From Croceibacter atlanticus HTCC2559 (GTDB lineage Bacteria; Bacteroidota; Bacteroidia; Flavobacteriales; Flavobacteriaceae), in the NCBI RefSeq assembly GCF_000196315.1, contig NC_014230.1:806001-870000 (forward strand): 64,000 bases of DNA. The letters run 5' to 3'. How positions within the stretch are numbered: the first letter of the stretch is position 1; every line of letters begins with the position of its first letter. The translations under genes were made by a program, and so were the position numbers. Positions 35,869-44,710 of the stretch are shown piece after piece. The notes below the pieces were generated by a model. That model was not told the DNA's origin. It did not search any database and saw only the letters and a program-made list of their open reading frames with translations.

Positions 35869-37416
35869 TTGAAAAAATTATTACTAGTAACCGTGTTTCT
35901 TTTAGGATACACGCAGGCCTTTCTTGCTCAAGACTTAAATGTTGATATTAAAACCAGCGAGGTTTATAAAGACAAAAAGAAAAACACCACATTAAGCTTT
36001 ACAGCATCAGACGGTAAAGGTGGTCTCTTTGTAGGTAGAAGCTACTATGGTGGCCTACTTAAAACCTTAAAAGGATATTATATTGAGCATTACGACAGTA
36101 ACTTAAACTTAGTTAAGGAATTTGATTATGAGATAGATAGAGAGACTGTACAGCAAGCCTTTGTAAACAATGGAGAGCTTCATTTGTTAACCACGCAATA
36201 TGATAGAGATTCAAGAGAAATAAAATGCCTTGTACAGAGTACCTCTGTAAATAACTTCAAGTTTTCTTCAAAAGAGCTTATGTCTTTAAACATTAAGGAA
36301 TCCTCAGGTCGATTTGTTGGGTTTTATGGTATTGGTTTACAGCAGGTAGATGGTGATAGCTTCGGAAGCATATCGCTTTCTAAAAACAATAATTACATTG
36401 TTGTAAACTTTGATATTAAAAACAAGGATGAGGAAACACATAAAATTCATGTGTTTAATAAAAATTTTGAAGAAGTTTTTACTAATACGTTTAAGAGGGA
36501 CATTAAAGACAGAAAGTTTGCATTAAAAGATATAAGTGTAGATGATAATAATGGTACTGTTTATCTCTTAGGGAAAGCCTATACAGATCAAAAGAGAAAA
36601 AAGAAGGAAGGCGGCAAATATCAATATGAGCTATACCGTATAAATGCAAAAAGTAGCAAATCTTTAAGTTTTGATACAGACGATAAATTTGTAAGATCAC
36701 TTACTCCTGTTTTTGATAACGACCGAGTATTTTGTGTAGGGTTTTATTCAGAAAAAAACGACAATAGGTTCAAAGGTGTTGGGTACTTCAACATAGATCC
36801 AGAAACTCTTACCATAACCAGTAAAAAATTCTCTCCTTTTACAGAGCAGTTTATTATGGATAAATATGGAAAAAGTAAAGATAAAGAATTAAGAAACATT
36901 TCTTACAGAGATATACTAATTACAAGCGATGGTGAATGCCTTATTAATGGTGAAGAGTTTTACGTAACCTCACATTATGTATCCAACCAATATGGAGGTA
37001 CTTGGAGATACACCTATCACTATAGAGACATTGTAAGCTTGAAACTAGGTAAGGATGGTGATTTAATTTGGGCTAGAAACATAAACAAAAAACAGGCATC
37101 TAGTGCACCAAGTGATTATTTATCTTTCACTTCTACCTATCACAATGACAAGGCTTACATTTTTATAAATTGCTCAGATAAAGTTAGAAAGTTACGTAAT
37201 GATCGTTTAGAGTTTAAAGGAATTAAAGCCAAGAAAAGTAACCTTTATGTGATTACAATTGATAGTGCAGGCACTTATGACTATAAAAGTTTAATAGATG
37301 ATAAAGACGCCGAGGTTCCTTTTAGAGTTGGAAATGGTATTTATGACTTCTCTAACGAAATTATATTTTTAGGACAGCGCGGAAAAAAGAAACAACTACT
37401 TAAACTAACTCTATAA
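35869..37416 (+). CDS. Secreted protein of unknown function, possible beta-propeller
   Basis: I place the start at TTG 35869. It gives a clean signal peptide (MKKLLLVTVFLLGYTQAFLA) and 515 residues. The ATG 36 bases earlier lies inside a perfect hairpin and would add a non-signal-like extension. The mature protein is rich in beta-strand patterns and repeating turns (KGGLFVGRSYYGGLLKTL, NNGTVYLLGKAYTDQ, NDRVFCVGFYSEKND), suggesting a propeller. I do not recognise a named family and see no catalytic motif. It ends at a strong terminator, so it is probably transcribed alone. Confidence 0.75.
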   Translation: MKKLLLVTVFLLGYTQAFLAQDLNVDIKTSEVYKDKKKNTTLSFTASDGKGGLFVGRSYYGGLLKTLKGYYIEHYDSNLNLVKEFDYEIDRETVQQAFVNNGELHLLTTQYDRDSREIKCLVQSTSVNNFKFSSKELMSLNIKESSGRFVGFYGIGLQQVDGDSFGSISLSKNNNYIVVNFDIKNKDEETHKIHVFNKNFEEVFTNTFKRDIKDRKFALKDISVDDNNGTVYLLGKAYTDQKRKKKEGGKYQYELYRINAKSSKSLSFDTDDKFVRSLTPVFDNDRVFCVGFYSEKNDNRFKGVGYFNIDPETLTITSKKFSPFTEQFIMDKYGKSKDKELRNISYRDILITSDGECLINGEEFYVTSHYVSNQYGGTWRYTYHYRDIVSLKLGKDGDLIWARNINKKQASSAPSDYLSFTSTYHNDKAYIFINCSDKVRKLRNDRLEFKGIKAKKSNLYVITIDSAGTYDYKSLIDDKDAEVPFRVGNGIYDFSNEIIFLGQRGKKKQLLKLTL

Positions 37417-37422
37417 TATCAT

Positions 37423-37447
37423 AAAACCGAAGTTTAACTTCGGTTTT
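37423..37447 (+). terminator. Rho-independent terminator after the unknown secreted protein gene
   Basis: AAAACCGAAGT and ACTTCGGTTTT pair perfectly around a three-base loop, followed by ATTT, seven bases after the stop codon. The flanking A and T runs make it potentially bidirectional. Confidence 0.85.
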
Positions 37448-37498
37448 ATTTCGCCCCTAATAATGGATATATTCCATATATTTGTTTAAAATCCATTA

Positions 37499-38569
37499 TT
37501 GAAAACTCCAAATTTTATAAAAGGTCGAGGTGCACAATCTCAAGTACACAATAAATTTTTTGAGCTTTCCCATGAAGAGCGAGATGATTTCCTTAATTAT
37601 TGTGCTGTTGAAGATGAAGATAGAACTGTAAAAACCACATTTATTGAAACCTTTCCTAAAAGTATTATTAACAAGGTAACAAGCCCAGATGTTGGGATGT
37701 CCTATTCATTAAATCCGTATCAAGGTTGTGAACATGGTTGCGTGTATTGTTATGCTAGAAATTCACACGAATATTGGGGATATGGCGCAGGCATAGATTT
37801 TGAAAGTAAAATTTTAATAAAAAAGACAGCACCTCAACTTTTAGAAAAGAAACTACAAAGCAAGTCATGGAAGGCTGCTACAATTGCCTTATCGGGAAAC
37901 ACAGACTGCTATCAACCTATAGAAAAATCGCTTAAGATTACAAGACAATTGCTTAAGGTATTTTTAAAATATAAACATCCTGTAGGGATAATCACTAAAA
38001 ATGCTTTAATACAACGTGACTTAGATATATTAACTGAACTGGCAAAAGACAATTTGGTATCTGTATATCTATCTATCACAAGTTTAAATGAACAAACTCG
38101 ACGCCTATTAGAACCAAGAACAGCAAGTATAAAAAAACGACTAGAAACATTAAGTAAACTTACTGAAGCTGGCATACCAACAGGTGTTATGATGGCGCCT
38201 ATAATACCCAGTATTAATAGTCATGAAATCTTACCATTGGTAAAAGAAGTATCTCAACGAGGAGCCCATCGCGTAGGGTTTACCATTGTAAGATTAAATG
38301 GAGCTATAAGCCATATATTTAGCGAATGGATTAGAGCTACTATGCCAGATAGGGCAGATAAAGTATTACACCAAATAGAACAATGTCATGGTGGTACTTT
38401 AAACGACTCTCGATTTGGAAAACGTATGACAGGTGATGGTGAAATGGCACATTATATACATCAACAATTTGCAATTGCGAAGGCAAAGTATTTAAGAGAT
38501 TCTGCTAAAATCTCTCTAAACTGTGATTTACACCAACACTATAAAACAGGGCAATTATCTTTATTTTAA
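37499..38569 (+). CDS. Radical SAM protein of the PA0069 / SPL-like family
   Basis: The 356-residue protein begins at TTG (KTPNFIKGRGAQSQ, the conserved family start). It has the iron-sulfur motif CEHGCVYCYAR with Cys77, Cys81 and Cys84, followed by NSHEYWGYGAGIDFESKI. That motif and the later IALSGNTDCYQPIEK place it in the PA0069 family, related to spore photoproduct lyase, which cleaves S-adenosylmethionine to a radical. Its own reaction is not known. The end overlaps the convergent HD-domain gene by four bases. Confidence 0.9.
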   Translation: MKTPNFIKGRGAQSQVHNKFFELSHEERDDFLNYCAVEDEDRTVKTTFIETFPKSIINKVTSPDVGMSYSLNPYQGCEHGCVYCYARNSHEYWGYGAGIDFESKILIKKTAPQLLEKKLQSKSWKAATIALSGNTDCYQPIEKSLKITRQLLKVFLKYKHPVGIITKNALIQRDLDILTELAKDNLVSVYLSITSLNEQTRRLLEPRTASIKKRLETLSKLTEAGIPTGVMMAPIIPSINSHEILPLVKEVSQRGAHRVGFTIVRLNGAISHIFSEWIRATMPDRADKVLHQIEQCHGGTLNDSRFGKRMTGDGEMAHYIHQQFAIAKAKYLRDSAKISLNCDLHQHYKTGQLSLF

Positions 38570-39228
38570 AGTTGGCCTTCCCATTCATTTAAAAATTGAT
38601 CTAGGTAAAGCTTCATAAATTCGTGTCGTTTCTTGGCTAAAGATGTTCCTGTTTCTGTATTCATTAAATCTTTCAGCAGCAATAACTTTTCATAGAAATG
38701 ATTAAGAGTAGGAGCGTTAGAGGCTTTATACTCTTCCTTAGTCATATTAAGATTAGGCTTAACATCAGGATCATATAAAGTTCTGTTTTTATAACCGCCG
38801 TAATTAAATGTACGAGCAATACCTATAGCTCCTAAAGCATCTAGTCTGTCTGCATCTTGAACTATCTGTAACTCTAAAGAATTAAAAGTACTAGAGTTGT
38901 GGCCACCTTTGTAGGATACAGCATTTATAATATTAACGACATGCTCAATAACAGAAGAGTCTACATTTTGAGAAAAAAGAAACTCACGTGCAATTTTAGG
39001 ACCTACGGTTTCATCGCCATTGTAAAATTTAGAGTCGGCAATATCGTGTAATAATGCGCCAAGCTGTACTACAAACTCATTTGCATTTTCGTGCTTAACA
39101 ATAGTAATGGCTGTATTTAGGACACGTTGTATATGAAACCAATCGTGACCACCTTCAGCATTTCTCAAGGTTGTTTTTACGAAGGTAATAGTGTTGTTTA
39201 TTACCTTTAATTCTTCAGAAGAAACCAT
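38566..39228 (-). CDS. HD-domain phosphohydrolase
   Basis: From the ATG at 39228 (MVSSEELKVINNTI) the protein has 220 residues. The metal-binding His/Asp residues are in GHDWFHIQRVLNTA, LLHDIADSKF and QDADRLDALGAIGIARTF, the pattern of YedJ/YpgQ-type HD hydrolases that act on nucleotides or similar phosphoesters. An earlier TTG at 39234 is also open but less likely. It lies 6 bases after the desaturase stop, so it is probably co-transcribed with the desaturase and plsC genes. Confidence 0.92.
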   Translation of the reverse strand: MVSSEELKVINNTITFVKTTLRNAEGGHDWFHIQRVLNTAITIVKHENANEFVVQLGALLHDIADSKFYNGDETVGPKIAREFLFSQNVDSSVIEHVVNIINAVSYKGGHNSSTFNSLELQIVQDADRLDALGAIGIARTFNYGGYKNRTLYDPDVKPNLNMTKEEYKASNAPTLNHFYEKLLLLKDLMNTETGTSLAKKRHEFMKLYLDQFLNEWEGQL

Positions 39229-39234
39229 ATGCAA

Positions 39235-40236
39235 TTACTTCACCATAGCAGGATTAACCCATTTAAAATGAGTTACTTCTTGTGGTATCTTAATGCGTTG
39301 GCTAATACGTTCCATACGGTTGGGTAATGCCATCACAAAATCTCTAGCTTTTTGAGCTTCATCTGTTAATTCATTTAAATTGGCAATGTCCCATTTTACG
39401 ATAAGCTTACGCATAATGTCTACATAATCTTGAGCAGTATAAACTCCAATACGTTGGGCAGCATTACTAAATTCTTCGAACGCAGCACCAAGAGAGTCTC
39501 CAGATTCTCGTAAAAATTGAGCAGGCATGACAATTTTATTAACCATCATATCTTTAAATGCAATCATCATATTACTAGGATCCACCTTAAAGATTTCTTG
39601 AACAAAACGACTATAAGCGTTGTAGTGTCTCATTTCATCTCCAGAGATGATAGTACACATTTTAGACAAAGATTTGTTTTTGTATTTACGAGCCAACTTA
39701 GCAACTCTATTGTGAGAAATGTACGTTGCTAGTTCTTGAAAGCTAGTGTACACAAAGTTCTTATATGGGTCTTGTCCAGTACCAATATCAAAACCATCCA
39801 TAATAAGGTGTTGTGTAGTACGCTCAATTTCTTTCATGTCTACTCGTCCAGAAAGATATAAGTATTTGTTTAACGTATCACCGTGACGGTTTTCTTCGGC
39901 TGTCCAGTGGCGTACCCATTTACTCCAACCGTTACCTTGTACACCATCATGTTGGTTAATACCTTCTACATCCATAAGCCAAGACTCATAGGTAGGCAAC
40001 GCTTCTTCTGTAATTGTATCTCCTACTAAGGTTACCCAAAAATCATAGGGTAGTTCTTTAGCAAGCTCTCTTATTTCTTTTACCTCGTCAAAAAATGTAT
40101 CTTCATTTTGTGAATTAGGAAGAAAATCTGTTGGCTGCCAAATGGTGTCAACAGGAATAAGAAACTCTTCTAAAAAGCCATCAACTTTCTTTTCTAAAAG
40201 CTGCATTACTTCTAATCTTACATTCGTTAAGGCCAT
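39235..40236 (-). CDS. Acyl-ACP desaturase (soluble stearoyl-ACP type)
   Basis: The 333-residue protein is a soluble diiron desaturase: TAEENRHGD (EENRH) and ISGDEMRHYNAYSR (DEMRH) supply the two E/D-x-x-H pairs, and MDGFDIGTGQDPYKNFVYTSFQE is family-typical. It introduces a cis double bond into acyl-ACP using O2 and ferredoxin. Its start shares a base with the plsC stop (TAATG), linking unsaturated fatty acid synthesis with phosphatidic acid synthesis. Confidence 0.95.
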   Translation of the reverse strand: MALTNVRLEVMQLLEKKVDGFLEEFLIPVDTIWQPTDFLPNSQNEDTFFDEVKEIRELAKELPYDFWVTLVGDTITEEALPTYESWLMDVEGINQHDGVQGNGWSKWVRHWTAEENRHGDTLNKYLYLSGRVDMKEIERTTQHLIMDGFDIGTGQDPYKNFVYTSFQELATYISHNRVAKLARKYKNKSLSKMCTIISGDEMRHYNAYSRFVQEIFKVDPSNMMIAFKDMMVNKIVMPAQFLRESGDSLGAAFEEFSNAAQRIGVYTAQDYVDIMRKLIVKWDIANLNELTDEAQKARDFVMALPNRMERISQRIKIPQEVTHFKWVNPAMVK

Positions 40237-40985
40237 TATGTTTGTTTTGTAATTAGTATGTCTTTAGTAATCGTATGTTCAATATGTGCTAATAGTTCCT
40301 CTACATCATCAAATTCTGAAATAGGAAATGGTTTGTGCACGTTGTGTTTTAAATGTACGCCAATATTCATAGGAAAAGCACCATGTTCTACAAGTTTCCA
40401 CGAGTTGTTTATAGTAACAGGAACAATCCACGCATTAGGCATATACTTAAATAATGTTTTTAATCCGTTTGGAGCAAATCGTTTTGGCATCCCTTTTTTA
40501 CCACGAGTTCCTTCTGGAAAAATAACTGTACTTCTGTTATTTTCTTGTAGGTAAGTTGCAAAGTTTTTTAGAGCTGGTAACGATTGTCTAGGATTCTTCC
40601 TATCTATTAAAACGGAACCACCATGGCGTAAATTGTATGAAATGCTAGGAATCCCTTTACCTAACTCTATCTTACTTACAAATTTTGGATGTAGCTTTCT
40701 TAAGTGCCAGATTAATGGCGATATATCGTACTGGCTTTGGTGATTGCTTACAATAATACAAGGAGCGCCTTTTGGTAGCTTATGAGGGTTGCTAAATGTA
40801 TTACGTGTTCCCAATATATACGTTGTCGCAATAAGGAAAAAGTTAAGAATATCTACACTCTTTTTATGTGCTTGGTAACCAAACACGTTAAAACAAACCC
40901 ATTGTATGGGATGAAATATTAATAGTGCAAGTCCGTAAAACAGATAAAATAGCACTGTTAAAGGATATGATAGAAGCTTCTTCAT
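40236..40985 (-). CDS. plsC: 1-acyl-sn-glycerol-3-phosphate acyltransferase
   Basis: The 249-residue protein has the acyltransferase motifs SNHQSQYDIS (HX4D), GSVLIDRKNPRQ, VIFPEGTRGKKG and the later IVPVTI. An N-terminal membrane helix (LLSYPLTVLFYLFYGLALLIF) anchors it to the inner membrane. It adds the second acyl chain to make phosphatidic acid. The one-base overlap with the desaturase suggests coupled expression of lipid-modifying enzymes. Confidence 0.92.
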   Translation of the reverse strand: MKKLLSYPLTVLFYLFYGLALLIFHPIQWVCFNVFGYQAHKKSVDILNFFLIATTYILGTRNTFSNPHKLPKGAPCIIVSNHQSQYDISPLIWHLRKLHPKFVSKIELGKGIPSISYNLRHGGSVLIDRKNPRQSLPALKNFATYLQENNRSTVIFPEGTRGKKGMPKRFAPNGLKTLFKYMPNAWIVPVTINNSWKLVEHGAFPMNIGVHLKHNVHKPFPISEFDDVEELLAHIEHTITKDILITKQT

Positions 40986-41002
40986 AAGTAATTATAAAGC
41001 AC

Positions 41003-41041
41003 AAAAATAAGGTATAACACCAAGTGAAATACCTTATTTTT
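41003..41041 (-). terminator. Rho-independent terminator of the bacilliredoxin gene
   Basis: AAAAATAAGGTAT and ATACCTTATTTTT form a 13-bp stem with a 13-base loop, 43 bases beyond the bacilliredoxin stop on the minus strand. The flanking A/T runs would also allow plus-strand termination. Confidence 0.82.
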
Positions 41042-41083
41042 TTAAATAAAGTATGCGTGCATAAAATTTAATGCACGATTAAA

Positions 41084-41494
41084 CTAACAGTACTCGTTAT
41101 AAGCATCTTTTAAGTTGTCTGCAATCATATCTGCTGGACGACCTTCAATATGATGACGCTCAAGCATATGAACTAACTCACCATCCTTAAATAGTGCAAT
41201 TGACGGTGAAGAAGGTGGAAACGGAATCATTTTAGCTCTAGCCGAATCTACAGCTTCTTTATCTACACCTGCAAATACAGTTACTAATTGATCTGGTTTT
41301 TTAGCATTTTGAATAGATGCTTTTGCGCCTGGTCTTGCATTTGCAGCAGCACAACCACAAACTGAATTTACCATCACTAATGTTGTTCCAGGTTTGCTTA
41401 ATGCGTCGTCTACCTGAGATGCAGTTGTAAGCTCATTAAACCCTACGTTAGTAAGGTCTTCCTTCATTGGTTTTACTAATTCTGGTGGATACAT
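41084..41494 (-). CDS. BrxA/BrxB-family bacilliredoxin
   Basis: The 136-residue protein has the bacilliredoxin CGC active site in NSVCGCAAANARPGAK (about residue 53), plus MIPFPPSSPSIALF and MLERHHIEGRPADMIADNL, all typical of the YphP/YqiW family. In Firmicutes these remove bacillithiol from oxidised proteins; in Bacteroidota a role in thiol redox balance is inferred. It has its own -7 box and terminator, so it is probably monocistronic. Confidence 0.92.
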   Translation of the reverse strand: MYPPELVKPMKEDLTNVGFNELTTASQVDDALSKPGTTLVMVNSVCGCAAANARPGAKASIQNAKKPDQLVTVFAGVDKEAVDSARAKMIPFPPSSPSIALFKDGELVHMLERHHIEGRPADMIADNLKDAYNEYC

Positions 41495-41527
41495 ATATTT
41501 TGAATTTTTTTGTTATTCTTTAAGTCG

Positions 41528-41535
41528 CAAAGATA
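41528..41535 (-). promoter_or_regulatory. -7 element (TATCTTTG) of the bacilliredoxin gene
   Basis: The minus strand reads TATCTTTG, an exact TAnnTTTG match, 33 bases before the ATG at 41494. A TTG occurs upstream but at 23 bases, slightly longer than usual. Confidence 0.5.
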
Positions 41536-41626
41536 CTTATTTTATTACGTCTTAATAACAACATAGGTTAATGACGCCTATAGAGGTATTGAAACTTCTT
41601 ATGGCTAAAAAACTGAAACATATTCG

Positions 41627-41634
41627 TATTTTTG
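41627..41634 (+). promoter_or_regulatory. -7 element (TATTTTTG) of the DjlA-like gene
   Basis: TATTTTTG, preceded by TCG, matches TAnnTTTG and lies 23 bases before the ATG at 41658. No good -33 element is visible. Confidence 0.45.
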
Positions 41635-41657
41635 CCAACCAATTATAAAACATAAAC

Positions 41658-42407
41658 ATGGTTAAGTGGGTGTTGGCCTTGGTAGGTTATTTTATATATA
41701 GGTTTCCAGGTGCTATTGCAGGATATCTTATAGGCACATTAATAGACAGTTCTTTTGAAAGTAATAAGAAATCTGGCCGTAAAGGTTTTGATACAGTGTT
41801 TACTACCAGCAGAAGCCAAAACGTTTCTCCAAGTGATTTTGAGCTTAACTTGTTATCTCTAGCATCTATAGTTATTAAAGCAGATGGTAGTGTAAGCCAA
41901 ACAGAATTAGATTATGTACGCGCTTACTTTGTACAAGCTTATGGAAAGGAACGTGCTAACGCTACATTTAAGACGTTTAATGATGTTATAAAAAACAGAG
42001 AAGTTTCTGCACAGCGTATTTGTACATACCTTAACTCAAGAACACGCTATGAGGTGAGATTACAAATACTTCACTTCTTATTTGGCATAGCTCAGGCAGA
42101 TGGTAGAGTGTCCTCTCCAGAGGTTTCACAACTTAGCTCTATTGCAGGCTTTATGAGAATTAACCAAAATGACTTTAAAAGTATTAAAGCCATGTTTGTT
42201 AAGGATGCTAATAATGCCTACAAAATACTTGAGATAGATAAGACAGCCACAGATGCCGAAGTTAAGAAGGCATTTAGAACTATGGCTAAAAAATACCATC
42301 CAGATAAATTACAACATATGGATGAAGCTTACCAAAAAGGAGCTCGTGATAAGTTTCAAAAAGTACAAGAGGCTTATGAGACTATTCAAAAAGAACGAGG
42401 CTTTTAA
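41658..42407 (+). CDS. DjlA-like membrane co-chaperone (TerB plus J domain)
   Basis: The 249-residue protein has a short N-terminal membrane segment (VLALVGYFIYRFPGAIAGYLIG), a TerB-like helical domain (LNLLSLASIVIKADGSVSQTE to about residue 175) and a C-terminal J domain with the HPD motif (AKKYHPDKLQ, near residue 220). This order matches DjlA, a membrane-anchored co-chaperone that stimulates DnaK. Its partner should be the general DnaK, not visible here. It is convergent with the isoaspartyl peptidase gene, 21 bases apart. Confidence 0.9.
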   Translation: MVKWVLALVGYFIYRFPGAIAGYLIGTLIDSSFESNKKSGRKGFDTVFTTSRSQNVSPSDFELNLLSLASIVIKADGSVSQTELDYVRAYFVQAYGKERANATFKTFNDVIKNREVSAQRICTYLNSRTRYEVRLQILHFLFGIAQADGRVSSPEVSQLSSIAGFMRINQNDFKSIKAMFVKDANNAYKILEIDKTATDAEVKKAFRTMAKKYHPDKLQHMDEAYQKGARDKFQKVQEAYETIQKERGF

Positions 42408-42428
42408 GCTAACGTTATCTATTACACG

Positions 42429-43499
42429 TTATTCCTTGTAAATTCCAATATTCAATTCGCCATTTGCATTCATATGTGCGCGATACATACCTGCAGTATT
42501 AAACTCCATAGCAATATTCCCTTTATTGTCTATGGCTACAATACCACCATCACCTCCTAAATCTGGTACTTTTTTCTGTATCACAAGCTCTGCAGCGTCT
42601 TGTAAAGACAAGCCTTTATATTCCATTAAAGCTGAAATATCATGAGCAACCATAGCTCTTATAAAATATTCTCCCCAACCTGTGCTAGATACTGCACAAG
42701 TTGCATTATTGGCATATGTGCCAGCACCAATTATTGGAGCATCTCCTATGCGGTTCCAACGCTTATCTGTCATTCCTCCTGTTGAGGTTCCTGCGGCCAA
42801 ATTTCCATCTTTATCTAGAGCGACACATCCAACAGTACCAAATTTGGAATCTTTTATAAAAGGGTCTTCTGCTAAAAGTGCAGTTTTCGTATTAGTATCT
42901 AATTCTGCTTGTTTGCGCTTTTTTAATCTCTGTAAGGAGTTGAATCGCTTTTCAGTATAAAAATATTGTGGGTCCACTAGCTTTACACCTTGATCTTCTG
43001 CAAATACTTCTGCTCCTTTGCCTGCTAGCATGACATGATTAGAGTTTGTCATTACTAATTTTGCTAAATTAATAGGGTTTTTTACTCGTGTAACACCAGC
43101 AACAGCGCCAGCGTTTAACGTTTTGCCATCCATTATTGAGGCATCTAATTCATTAGTTTCATCATGCGTAAACACAGCACCTTTACCAGCATTAAACAGA
43201 GGTGAATCTTCTAAAATATTAATGGTTGCTGTAACAGCCTCTAAACTTGTACCACCTTTTTCTAAAATTGCATGACCTGTTTTTATAGCTTCAGCAAGTT
43301 TTTCTTCATATGCAGTTTCTAAAGAGTCTGACATGTTTTTTTTGAGAATGGTTCCGGCACCACCATGAATAACAATTCCAAAATGATCTTTAGGGTTGTT
43401 TGCTTCATTTGTACTAGCAGTTTTGTCTTCTTTTTTTACTGTATTTGTACAGCTTAACAATAGCAAAGCGAAAACAGTAGTAATGATAAATTGTTTCAT
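42429..43499 (-). CDS. Lipoprotein isoaspartyl peptidase/L-asparaginase (Ntn hydrolase)
   Basis: From the ATG at 43499 the protein has 356 residues and begins with a lipoprotein signal (MKQFIITTVFALLLLSC, Cys17). Type III asparaginase motifs follow: IVIHGGAGTI near the start, then the self-cleavage site KFGTVGCVALD, whose Thr becomes the nucleophile, and AGTSTGGMTDKRWNRIGDAP. It should split isoaspartyl dipeptides or asparagine. Many relatives are soluble; membrane anchoring here suggests a periplasmic peptide-salvage role. An in-frame TTG six bases upstream is open but less likely. Confidence 0.93.
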   Translation of the reverse strand: MKQFIITTVFALLLLSCTNTVKKEDKTASTNEANNPKDHFGIVIHGGAGTILKKNMSDSLETAYEEKLAEAIKTGHAILEKGGTSLEAVTATINILEDSPLFNAGKGAVFTHDETNELDASIMDGKTLNAGAVAGVTRVKNPINLAKLVMTNSNHVMLAGKGAEVFAEDQGVKLVDPQYFYTEKRFNSLQRLKKRKQAELDTNTKTALLAEDPFIKDSKFGTVGCVALDKDGNLAAGTSTGGMTDKRWNRIGDAPIIGAGTYANNATCAVSSTGWGEYFIRAMVAHDISALMEYKGLSLQDAAELVIQKKVPDLGGDGGIVAIDNKGNIAMEFNTAGMYRAHMNANGELNIGIYKE

Positions 43500-43553
43500 G
43501 GTCAAAATTTTAATCTAAAGATATAAAATTCAGCAGTCATTAATCAGAAATCG

Positions 43554-43561
43554 TATTTTTG
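43554..43561 (+). promoter_or_regulatory. -7 element (TATTTTTG) of the metallophosphoesterase gene
   Basis: TATTTTTG, again preceded by TCG, is an exact -7 match 16 bases before the ATG at 43578. A -33 TTG is not seen. Confidence 0.45.
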
Positions 43562-43577
43562 ATATATATACACGACT

Positions 43578-44306
43578 ATGAAAAGAGTACTTGCAATTGG
43601 AGATATACATGGTGGTTTAAAGGCGCTGCAACAAGTTATGAAGCGTGCTGAGGTAACTCCAGAAGATAAACTAATATTTTTAGGAGATTATGTAGATGGT
43701 TGGAGTGATAGTGCCAAAGTAGTGTCTTACTTAATAAACTTAGCAAAACAGAACAGTTGTGTATTTATAAGAGGCAATCATGATGATTTGGTTCATAACT
43801 GGTTAAAAACAGAAGAAACTAATGAGACGTGGCTTGCACATGGTGGTCAAGTTACTTTAGATGCTTACCGTAAGTTAACAGATGAAGAAACTAAGAAGCA
43901 CAATACCTTTTATTCTCAAATGGTAGATTATGTGGTAGATAATGATAACAGGCTTTTTCTTCATGCAGGATTTACTAATCCTAACGGGCCACAACATGAG
44001 TATTTTAAGCCTATGTGTTATTGGGATCGCACTTTATGGGAAATGGTCTCTGCAATGGCTAATAAACCAAAAGATGCTTTTAAGCATTATCCTAAGCGGT
44101 TAGATCTTTATAACGAAATATTTATTGGGCACACACCAACCCAACGTGTAGGGTCTGATGTCCCTGTAAATTATCAAAATGTTTGGAATGTAGATACTGG
44201 AGCAGCCTTTAAAGGAGCTGTCTCTATAATAGATGTTAACACTAAAGATGTATGGCAAAGTGACCCAGTTATGTCACTTTATCCAGATGAGCCTGGTAGA
44301 AACTAA
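43578..44306 (+). CDS. Calcineurin-like metallophosphoesterase (protein phosphatase type)
   Basis: The 242-residue protein carries the metallophosphoesterase motifs GDIHGG (residues 8-13), GDYVDG (about 37), RGNHDD (about 70) and later GHTP, the arrangement of PPP-type serine/threonine phosphatases and diadenosine tetraphosphatases. The substrate is not certain. It stands alone, convergent with the glyoxalase-like gene 3 bases away, without an obvious terminator between. Confidence 0.93.
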   Translation: MKRVLAIGDIHGGLKALQQVMKRAEVTPEDKLIFLGDYVDGWSDSAKVVSYLINLAKQNSCVFIRGNHDDLVHNWLKTEETNETWLAHGGQVTLDAYRKLTDEETKKHNTFYSQMVDYVVDNDNRLFLHAGFTNPNGPQHEYFKPMCYWDRTLWEMVSAMANKPKDAFKHYPKRLDLYNEIFIGHTPTQRVGSDVPVNYQNVWNVDTGAAFKGAVSIIDVNTKDVWQSDPVMSLYPDEPGRN

Positions 44307-44309
44307 TGC

Positions 44310-44696
44310 CTATAAAAAAGCAGCATCAATAGGTTCCCAAAGCTCAATTTTGTTACCTTCAGGATCTAAAATCCAACCAAATTTTCCGTATTCGTATTCT
44401 TCAATTTCTCCTACAACAGTAACACCTTCGTCTTTTAAGACTTTAAGAAGCTCAACTAAATTCTCTACGCGAAAATTCATCATGAATTGTTTTTCAGAAG
44501 GCTCAAAATATTTTGTGTCTTCTTTAAATGGGCTCCATTGTGTAGAGCATTTGTTTCCATTTTCATCTTTCCACCAAAACGTACAGCCGTAATCGTCTGT
44601 ATTTAATCCTAAGTGCGTGTTATACCAATCTTTTATCTGACCTGGATTTTGAGTTTTAAAGAAAAAACCACCTAATCCTGTTACTCGTTTTTTCAT
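44310..44696 (-). CDS. VOC/glyoxalase-superfamily protein
   Basis: The 128-residue protein has the paired beta-alpha-beta-beta-beta pattern of the vicinal oxygen chelate fold (FKTQNPGQIKDWYNTHLGL at the start, FGWILDPEGNKIELWEP at the end with the metal-site Glu). Many members are isomerases, dioxygenases or resistance proteins, so no specific reaction is assigned. It is 14 bases after the dehydrogenase gene on the minus strand. Confidence 0.88.
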   Translation of the reverse strand: MKKRVTGLGGFFFKTQNPGQIKDWYNTHLGLNTDDYGCTFWWKDENGNKCSTQWSPFKEDTKYFEPSEKQFMMNFRVENLVELLKVLKDEGVTVVGEIEEYEYGKFGWILDPEGNKIELWEPIDAAFL

Positions 44697-44710
44697 AATA
44701 TAGCTTTTGG

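Noticed and set aside
44233-44592. 119-codon plus-strand frame over the metallophosphoesterase end and the VOC gene
   Set aside because: It overlaps two clearly coding genes and has no domain signal.
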